A stretch of DNA of 64,000 nucleotides from Branchiostoma floridae (taxonomy: Eukaryota; Chordata; Leptocardii; Amphioxiformes; Branchiostomatidae). A program made the position numbers and the translations under genes. The notes beneath the pieces are model-generated. The model searched no databases, had not been told where the DNA came from, and worked only from the letters and a program-made list of their open reading frames with translations. The DNA is taken from assembly GCF_000003815.2 (NCBI RefSeq), contig NC_049983.1:10361921-10425920 (forward strand), in the 5' to 3' direction. Of this stretch, positions 56,830 to 64,000 are shown in pieces (the stretch's first letter is position 1; every line of letters starts with the position of its first letter).

Positions 56830-57440
56830 ATGGCGCACGCCGGTGAAAACCATGCTGCTGGATCTGAACCTTCCACTTCCAACCAAACCTCAGCTTCAGC
56901 TCAGGATGCACAAGCAGAATTTTTTGACTATGAAAAGAGTGATGACGGAGCTCCCAAACGTGAGGATCTGGGCTATGATCTCTTCCACGGGAGGGACAAA
57001 ACGTACCGGGAAAACATGACCTCTCCGTACGGGAAGTTCGAGAATCTGTTCGACACCTACCACCCAAGGTGCAAGACCAAGCTCACGGTCGCTTTGAAAT
57101 CTAGTAAGTCTGTTTCTTTGTTTCTTTAAGTCCTAAATACGAATCTACGAGTGTTTTTAAATGCGTATACACGATTGTTTGTATTACCATATGATACATT
57201 TTCTCGTTGTTTTGCATCATCCGATGTAACCTTCATGTCATATCATCATTCATAGAAAATATTAAAGTTAGATCCAGACTGTGTGGCGTGAGGAAATAGC
57301 TTAAGATATAAGTCATAACGAAAATATTGATGTAAGGATGAAAATCAGGGTTGTAGAGAAAAGTTGATCTCACCCTTTAAGTTTAACTGACATTTTGTGT
57401 TCTCTTCAGATCCTTTTGTGAAGCTGCTACTGAGGGCCAT
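56830..57440 (+). CDS. ATP23: ATP23-like mitochondrial inner-membrane metalloprotease, 5' part
   Basis: Exon 1 (56830-57103) starts at the ATG in ACATGGCGCACG and ends in a phase 1 donor A|GTAAGT. Exon 2 begins at 57411 after TTCTCTTCAG and runs into a gap. The join gives CKTKLTVALKS, then NPFVKLLLRAM. This matches the conserved segment of ATP23 (human wording CQLRLLKTLETNPYVKLLLDAM, from memory). ATP23 is the M76 peptidase and assembly factor for mitochondrial F1Fo-ATPase in yeast; in vertebrates it is also known as XRCC6BP1. The N-terminal region here (AGENHAAGSEP and DLGYDLFHGRDK) is variable in the family. The HExxH catalytic exon is absent from the visible sequence and should lie in the 100 N gap or beyond. 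A related sequence block recurs at the window's right edge. Confidence 0.78.
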
Positions 57441-57540
57441 NNNNNNNNNNNNNNNNNNNNNNNNNNNNNNNNNNNNNNNNNNNNNNNNNNNNNNNNNNNN
57501 NNNNNNNNNNNNNNNNNNNNNNNNNNNNNNNNNNNNNNNN

Positions 57541-57720
57541 ACTGTCTCAACTTCTAAATTAATTGAATTGATCTATGAACTCCGGAATCGTGAGAAGAGT
57601 GCTTATTTACTCCAAATCATGCAACCTTGATTTTAGTATTTTGTTGATCATATTTACTGTCATATCTCACATTACAGTGACCATGTCCGGTGAACCGATG
57701 CGTATGGGGCAAGTGCCTGG
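57541..57720 (+). repeat. ~180 bp block repeated at 63823-64000
   Basis: It begins ACTGTCTCAACTTCTAAAT right after the gap and shares GAACTCC, AATCGTGAGAAGAGT and TTTACTCCAAATCATGC with the block at 63823. Same orientation. The open frame over it is not conserved in the second copy, so it is non-coding. Confidence 0.8.
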
Positions 57721-57879
57721 TGGGACAAGTCGTTTAGTACGTTTCTCATCATTTCTGTTTTAATAGAAAAAAAATCAAAATAGTATAAACAGGCTCCATT
57801 GATGTTAACACCGCGCCTAAGGTCAATCTATAACAATAGTAGCCTTTACCAGGCTCCATAGGTCGAGGGGAAAATAGCA

Positions 57880-58035
57880 GAAATTGGCCAAATAAGACAG
57901 AAAACACACTAAAGGAGTTGGATGGCAGAGGAGTCCGCCAGGCCGGCCAACACTCCTAGGCAAATCAACTCCTACTAGGCTTCTATTCCTAATTTGACCA
58001 AAGCCACCTATTTGGCCAGGCGGGTGTCTGGTAGA
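57880..58035. repeat. Decayed fold-back-type repeat
   Basis: Words GAATTGGCCAAATAAGAC-like, GGAGTTGGATGGCAGAGGAG and AACTCCTACTAGGC, with an inverted TTTGGCCAGGC, resemble the fold-back family at 37210-37430. Strongly diverged. Confidence 0.45.
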
Positions 58036-58297
58036 GACTATGCCTTCATTATTGAGATATGATGTTGAAAATGCCAGTGTCCTCAGGCATTTTGAAAATC
58101 CTCAATCTGTATATGTTGGATCATTGGAGGGAAAGCTAAAAAAAGTGTTAAAAAATAACATAATCCTTTAAGTGTTACCTAACAGCTAATTTCTTACAGG
58201 GCCGCGATTGGAAACACAGCATTTGTTTTCTTAGCATAATGATATAAACATATATCAAACAAAGAAGTGGAGTGTTTGTCTAATGGTTGGCTGACTG

Positions 58298-61200
58298 TCA
58301 AGTTAGCTGGCTGTCGTCAACAAACTCGTAGTTTCCGACTGGATCTGAATTTCCCTTGTGGTCTACATTCTCCACTTCGTCGCCATCTCCATCTACGAAA
58401 ACAGAAACGATGACTCATCAACACAGTACAGTCCAACGTACAAAGTTATCAATACGAGGGGCGTGCAATTAGTAATGGTCCTGACCCATTTCCCATAGCA
58501 GGAGATTAATGAAACTTGGCACAGTTATTAGTCTTTCTCTTCATAGGAATCACCCAGAGTTATGCATTTCTCCCATCGTTTGATGCANNNNNNNNNNNNN
58601 NNNNNNNNNNNNNNNNNNNNNNNNNNNNNNNNNNNNNNNNNNNNNNNNNNNNNNNNNNNNNNNNNNNNNNNNNNNNNNNNNNNNNNNGGACACCGATTTT
58701 GTAAGACACCCCAGGTTGGTCCTCCAACTGATGCATCATCCATGGCACAAGAGGGACGACCAGGTCTGGGAGCTGTTTCCACAGACTTCCAGCCACGTTT
58801 GAATTCAGGATGCCAGAGTTTTACAAGGTCATATGATGGGGCATCATCACCATAAGTTTCATTTATTTCATCAAAAGTCTTCTTTGGTGTGCGTCCTTTC
58901 AAATACAAAAACCGGATCACTGCGCGACACTCAACTGGTTCCATTTCACACCTGGTCCATTTCGCACCTGACTAAGTTCAAACACCAGTAAATCAGAAAC
59001 CACAATTACTTCAGAGCTGTCTTTTGCAACATAACCCATAGAGATATGAATTATTACACATACAAAATTTCAGATCAGACAACTGGAAGTGGGTCAGGAC
59101 CATTACTTATTGCACGCCCCTCGTACAATCCATCCCGGCTTTCTCACATTCTCCAGTTACACACGCACACGCACACACGAACGCGCACACACGAACGCGC
59201 ACGCACACAAGAAACGCGCACACACATACATATACACACAAACACACACACACACACTGACTGTACTGCAGGACAGGCTTCTAGTATTGGAGAACGGGCT
59301 TCTAGCATCTCATCATGCGCGTTGAACCAATATTTGACATTAGAGCATTTACAAGCAAGACTAACTCTCGGCTGACGTGAAGAACAGACGATACACCGGA
59401 TGATGAGTGAGTGAATGTGAGTGGTAAATGCTGTAGCTGTAACAATAGAGTAACTGGCAAAAAATGACGCCTCTTACAAGACCGAGACGATGTAGGCTGA
59501 AGTTCCAGATAAGGTCAACTTGACGGACGACGAACAGACAAGCCTTCTGTTGGAACATCATAGTGGACATGGACATTTCCGGCCTGGTCAGTGCGCGTGA
59601 GCGGTAGTGGTAGAGAATGCCCATCGTCAGTGTTTTCTTCTGAAAAATGATCAAGTCCACATCCTTTTTTGTCTGTTTTTTTCTTTGTGAGATGATAATA
59701 TGACATGGCATACATGAGAATCTGAAACTACAATTGATGCTTGGAGTAAAGAGAACTAGAAAGGCAACATTTTCCTTCTAGCCTTCTGCCGACCTGCTCG
59801 CATGCAAAGTAATGCCATTGGACTGTCCCAAAGTAGTGTGTGCGAGTGAAAAAATGAGGCTATGAATGGGGATATATGAGTAGTCTGGCGTGATAGCCTG
59901 CCCAGGTAGCCAGCTCAGGTAGCACAGGTAGCCAGCCCAGGTAGCCAGGCCTGGTACACAGTCCAGCCTTTTCTGTAAACCCTCTCTGAGGTTTACAGAG
60001 GAAGAAAGAAAAAGAACACACCAGCAAACACAATATGTTTTCTTCTTAGGGAAAACATCATTATTGCCTTGATGATAGACACTGAAAGAGATATGATGTT
60101 GGAACTTTGCCCTTGGGAATGGGCTATTCAATACTTATGTTATCGAAGCACACCAACAATGCATCATCTTTTACCTTCCAAATCAGCTTGCCTTAAGTTT
60201 CTGTTCTCCTTGGCTTTAGAACGATACCACTGCACCAGCTGGCTCGTTATCACCCCTGTTATCAGTCCAAGCACAAAACCGGTGACTGTCGTCGCTATGG
60301 TAACAGCCGCCAAAACTTCAGGTCCCACAATAGAAACACATTTTGCTATGGGAAAAGGTTGGAAGTGAGAAAGGAAAGATTTCTTACATACAATACAATC
60401 ATTAGGTAGCGCAAATAACATTGATCTGTGTTCAGAGTATTGCAAGTAAAAATAGAATGATGAACAAAACTGCAACTGTTGCAACACTTAATGAGGTGTA
60501 AAAATTAGCACATCAAAAATTAAATGACATACAGAACCACCATTACACCATAAAACAAAATAAACATTCGTAGTTGTAGCCTTTATTTCCGATAAGAACG
60601 CAACAACACGCTCACAACATTCCACGTCAAAATAAGCACATGAAAATGTCGACACCACTTCCCATCACACACTACTATCCTGCGAAACAAAAATGGCGGA
60701 ACCTCTGGATGGAGGCGAAACCAATACAAATTTTGCTGTAGAAAAATGTTCGTTTGCTTAGTCCTGGAATCTCGCCGGAAATGACGTACGGAACCTCCCT
60801 GGTTCGGTTTCCCTCTGATGAAACACACACTTGCGTGAACTCTAAGTCACCGGCTAAGTCTTACCTGCCAAGTCAAGGGCGATGGCTAAACGTAAGCTTC
60901 TTCTTTTAAATCAACGTTATAAACAGAAAATATAGATACTATAAAACTTTTAACAGAACATTTAAAGCATTATCATGCTTTCTTAGCGCTGAATTTAAAA
61001 CATATCGCCTTTACCTTGAGTGGTTGTCGGTTGCGTTGAATGTGCTGATGTTGGTATGATGGTGGGCACAGTGGTGGTGAGGAGAGTCTTGAAGTACAAG
61101 TCATGGTCACTGGAATTAATGGGATCTTCGACCATGTCGTATAGGTTGCAAATATTGGTAAACAATGTTATACCGTGCTGCCATCGAAAAGCCAAGCAGG

Positions 61201-63357
61201 AGGTGGAATTCAGGCAAGCTTCTGCACAATATTCTATGGAACTTTGGATGTAACTTCTGAAGGGTGCGACTGTTAGGAACGACTTATTCCGGAGTCGCTG
61301 GAAATTGCCTATGAGGTCTGTCACTGGAATTAAAAAAAACACAAAAACAGGCATTATGAGGGCAGGCAGAGTACTGAAAAAAAAGCTTTCTGTCGGAAAA
61401 TACACACACACCGGAATATCTGCTATCTAGTACGATTTTCTGTGTCCAGACGAACATGAAAGTGGTCTCGAACAGGTTAAGCTTATGATAAACTAGAATT
61501 CCACGACCCCATATCTTCGCACAACAGTTTTAACCTTTACGACAGATTTGTTATGTGTTTCTCACCCAGTATGCAAATCATCATAATGATCTCGCTTATT
61601 TGCATAAATTACATTACTTGATCGTCTCTACCACCCAAATAACAAATGTAGACAATCTCATTTTAAGAAAGAAGGCCATACTAGCTTTTTTGATCATTTA
61701 TGCAAATGAGGACTCCATTATGGCATTGTAGTATCTTGTCACCTTCGATATAAACTTCCAAATGCCATAAGTATGAAACGTCATTTACCACTATGGCATT
61801 GTAGTATCTTGTCATTAATTATGCAAATTAAGTCTTCATTTGCATAATTTCTATCTACCAGTCTTCTTCTCTTTCTAGGTTACATATGTGACAGGTTCAA
61901 ATACTAGTAGTCCTATCATGGCAAGCCGCTAGGGAGCCCAAATCATTTCAGGGGCACACACCAGCTTATTTCGGGTTTCAAACGGAGGCTGCACACCCTC
62001 AAGTCTAGTGACCATCTCTTCCAGGGAATTATCCTGAAGCAAAATAACTATATATGGGGTGAGAGGATATTCCTTCGGCTACAAGACCAACTGACTTCTG
62101 ATTCGTCAGCTTCTCTCATGTAAGAAATTGGAGTGAAAAAGCATTATTTTCATGTCAAAAATAATGCACAAAATTGGGTATTTTTGCATTGGATAAAACC
62201 CAATGAATAGATTTTTTCGGGCAAACACGACTGATGTTGTCAGAAAGAGATAATTATAAAGAAAACTCTAGTACTACAGTTTTTGTTAAATATTATGATC
62301 CACAGCGCCCGGTATTGCAATGTCGATTCCCTTTAGGCTTTACAATGCACAGCACCTCAGAGGTCAATTTAGGTCAGGGTCACATTTAAGGCGTATGGAT
62401 ATCCGGAAATGAGGCTCGGCAATTTTCACCCAAAACACACCACTTCCTACGCATTTCAGTCATGTTAGCATTGAATGCCATTTCGCAGTCATTAATGAGA
62501 AATGTAAACAAAAACCCTAGAAACCCTTTCGTCACTTTTTTGTTGCGCACTACCACGGTCGCGGAAGAACTGGGGTATGCACGGTTCAAGGTCTTATCCG
62601 TTGAATACAATCCATCGATATCTAGGAATCCTGGAGTTATGCTGGTCAACTACACACACAACTACACACGCACGCACGCACACACACACACACAAACACA
62701 TACACACACACACATACACACAAACACACAAACACAAACGCACACATAGAGAGAGAGACAGAGAGAGAGAAACGCTACCGAAAATATAACCTTCTAACAG
62801 CTGAAATACTATTCCACTGGTCGTGAAAGAGAAGACGGACGCTGTGTGCAGTATATAAGTTTTATAACAGGTTCGTTGTACCGGGAAAATTCCATAGACT
62901 ATTTGAACAATGAACCACAGCTTAACGTCCGGTAATAATCTAAGGACTGTGACCCTTACTGACTAGTAGCTTGAAGTCAGATGAGCGACACAGAATGGTT
63001 TCAAACTCATGGCTCAGTTTTTGTCAAGTGGCTGGGTCACTAACCACTGGACAACGCACGTAGTAGAAGCATAATTGCGTTAATCTGTGTCCAGTGGTTA
63101 ACATGATATAAGCCTTCACTTAGCTCCCACACATCGTATATGTCTATCATGTAAACAACGTACGGTGAGCATGATGAGACATAGATATAGTGTAGAAACT
63201 TGCTCACGTAATGTTAAACCATTGGTACAACCATGTAACGTTACATGGTTTCAATTGGATAGTGAAATGACCTACCGGTAGTTTGGGCCTGACCACTGGG
63301 ACTCGAGACCAACACCTTGAGCACAAACGCAGCTAACAACAAGACGGGAGGGTTCAT
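58298..63357 (-). CDS. PAN/apple-domain single-pass membrane protein
   Basis: Four exons, all phase 1, give a complete 218-residue protein: 63357-63276, 61323-61015, 60345-60175 and 58392-58298. Exon 1 is a signal peptide (MNPPVLLLAAFVLKVLVSS, then PSGQAQTT). Exon 2 is a PAN/apple-like domain (LRNKSFLTV, IEYCAEACLNSTSCLAFRWQ, NICNLYDM, LYFKTLL) with four cysteines spaced as in PAN modules, followed by a Thr/Ser/Pro stalk. Exon 3 holds a transmembrane helix (VLAAVTIATTVTGFVLGLIT) and a basic stop-transfer QWYRSKAKE. Exon 4 is an acidic cytoplasmic tail ending GNYEFVDDSQLT, with a tyrosine in a YEFV context that could bind an SH2 domain or sorting adaptor. All splice junctions are canonical and complete codons correctly. 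A type I cell-surface receptor or adhesion protein is likely; the ligand is unknown. A mariner element sits in intron 3. Confidence 0.82.
58455..59123 (-). mobile_element. Mariner element (partial, contains gap) in PAN gene intron
   Basis: TA duplications (58453-58454 and 59124-59125) flank ~38 bp inverted ends, CGAGGGGCGTGCAATTAGTA on the left and, inverted, CGAGGGGCGTGCAATAAGTA on the right. The minus strand encodes the N-terminus of a mariner transposase (VECRAVIRFLYLKGRTPKKT, FDEINETYGDDAPSYDLV, KSVETAPRPGRPS). After the 100 N gap comes the C-terminus (KRWEKCITLGDSYEEKD). The distance left is too short for a full transposase unless the gap is really about 700 bp, so this is either internally deleted or gap-collapsed. 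Confidence 0.93.
59126..60170. other. Intron 3 of PAN gene, repeats only
   Basis: 59158-59262 is a CA/CG-rich imperfect microsatellite (CACACGAACGCGCACACACG). 59895-59955 contains short CAGGTAGCCAGC tandem words. No exon recognised. Confidence 0.65.
61330..63270. other. Intron 1 of PAN gene, dispersed repeats
   Basis: 61490-61530 starts with a CTAGAATTCCACGACCCCAT end like other local repeats. 61545-61860 has reiterated TATGCAAAT or TTTGCATAA words. 61910-61950 has a CAAGCCGCTAGGGAGCC fragment of the ACTCGAGAA family. 62380-62780 is a further family member, ending in a CA-rich then GAGA microsatellite (62643-62770). No exon recognised. Confidence 0.6.
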
Positions 63358-63359
63358 TT

Positions 63360-64000
63360 TCTTGTGGTAGGAATGGCAGTCGGGTAGCTTTTGTTTGTCA
63401 AATGCGATTTAATAGGCTGACACGCTCTAATGAGCAGAGAACTGCACGTGATGGCGTCAATTATCAATGGCGGTCTTGGGGGGAAGGGGAGAAACAACAA
63501 ACACTTCAAAATACCCGGGGTGGATGCAAGTTGGCGCACACAGGTACATACAGGACTGGAAAAAATAAAGATCTACAAGAAATGTGAGAGTGAAACGTGG
63601 GTAGCAATATACAGAAAAAAGACCTTGACACAATATTTAGACAGTCCTTTACAATATCATTCCAGTTCACCGAACCATTTAACAACTCCCTGTAAAACAA
63701 CAATACATGCAAGCCTTGTGAGTCCAGTTTTAGGGCTCACTAAAAATAATCTATCAAACCGTCGGGTAAGTCAGGTTGGGTTTACTTTTTGTTTCTAGTT
63801 TGTATCTGTCCTGTGACTGTACTGTCTCAACTTCTAAATCATTGGAATTTATCTGTGAACTCCGAAATCGTGAGAAGAGTACATATTTACTCCAAATCAT
63901 GCGACCTTGATTGTACGATTATGCTGATGATACCCACAGTCATACCTCACATTAAAGTGATCACGGCCAGTGTACCGCGTAGGTGGAAAGGGGTTGGGCA
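63360..64000. other. PAN gene upstream flank and right-edge repeat
   Basis: 63360-63822 is presumably the PAN gene promoter side. A plus-strand 122-codon frame here has no family resemblance. 63823-64000 repeats the block at 57541-57720. Confidence 0.5.

Noticed and set aside
63430-63798. 122-codon plus-strand frame upstream of the PAN gene
   Set aside because: No domain and no conservation with the repeated block. It probably lies in the promoter region.
1-64000. LTR retroelements, Polintons, CRISPR arrays or bacterial-type operons
   Set aside because: No long terminal direct repeats, protease/integrase/capsid-type words, spacer arrays or operon structure were seen. The mobile elements present are LINEs, SINEs, MITE-like repeats and Tc1/mariner elements.

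Overview
The window looks like animal genomic DNA, most likely from a cephalochordate (amphioxus, Branchiostoma). That is inference. It rests on intron-rich genes of chordate-type families (a CYP2-clan P450, NXPE, PAN, sushi and EGF exons joined by phase-1 introns), a very dense and varied load of fold-back and TIR elements, tRNA-derived SINEs, Tx1/L1-, RTE- and CR1-like LINE pieces, and Tc1/mariner elements. I saw no bacterial operons, CRISPR arrays, LTR elements or virus-like elements. Fifteen N gaps interrupt the assembly (4569-4919, 5792-5891, 10297-10441, 13701-13800, 18556-18655, 20276-20552, 25340-25439, 26505-26604, 28270-28369, 30025-30124, 42569-42591, 48007-48909, 55449-55548, 57441-57540, 58588-58687). 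Several are exactly 100 N, so their true size is unknown.

Layout. 0.4-12.2 kb is a tandem array of a ~215 bp satellite, split by a 5'-truncated Tx1/L1-type LINE with a clear target-site duplication. 12.2-13.4 kb is a cluster of a dispersed repeat. 14.0-18.6 kb holds minus-strand exons of a modular extracellular protein (Thr-rich stalk, sushi, EGF, calcium-binding EGF), with a near-complete Tc1-like transposon in one intron. 18.7-21.2 kb is a 54 bp minisatellite nested in a ~100 bp diverged tandem repeat. 21.2-30 kb has no gene I can support. It holds a 100 bp hairpin-bearing array, a tRNA-like SINE head and, at 30.1-30.8 kb, a diverged cousin of the first satellite. 30.8-40.2 kb is an NXPE locus: one complete gene (minus strand, 37.9-35.0 kb) plus a duplicated 5' module with an intact orphan first coding exon at 31.1 kb.

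40.8-51.2 kb is a minus-strand CYP2-clan P450 gene whose introns are packed with repeats, including two inverted 1.1 kb elements flanking the K-helix exon. No heme-binding exon is visible. 56.8-57.4 kb (plus strand) begins an ATP23-like mitochondrial metalloprotease gene that runs into a gap. 58.3-63.4 kb is a complete four-exon minus-strand gene for a small PAN-domain single-pass membrane protein, with a mariner element in its last intron.

The genes do not form an obvious functional unit. The strongest reading of the window is a gene-sparse, repeat-rich region in which local duplications and nested insertions can be ordered in time. Exon boundaries below come from reading frames, splice consensus and phase agreement, and none has transcript support.
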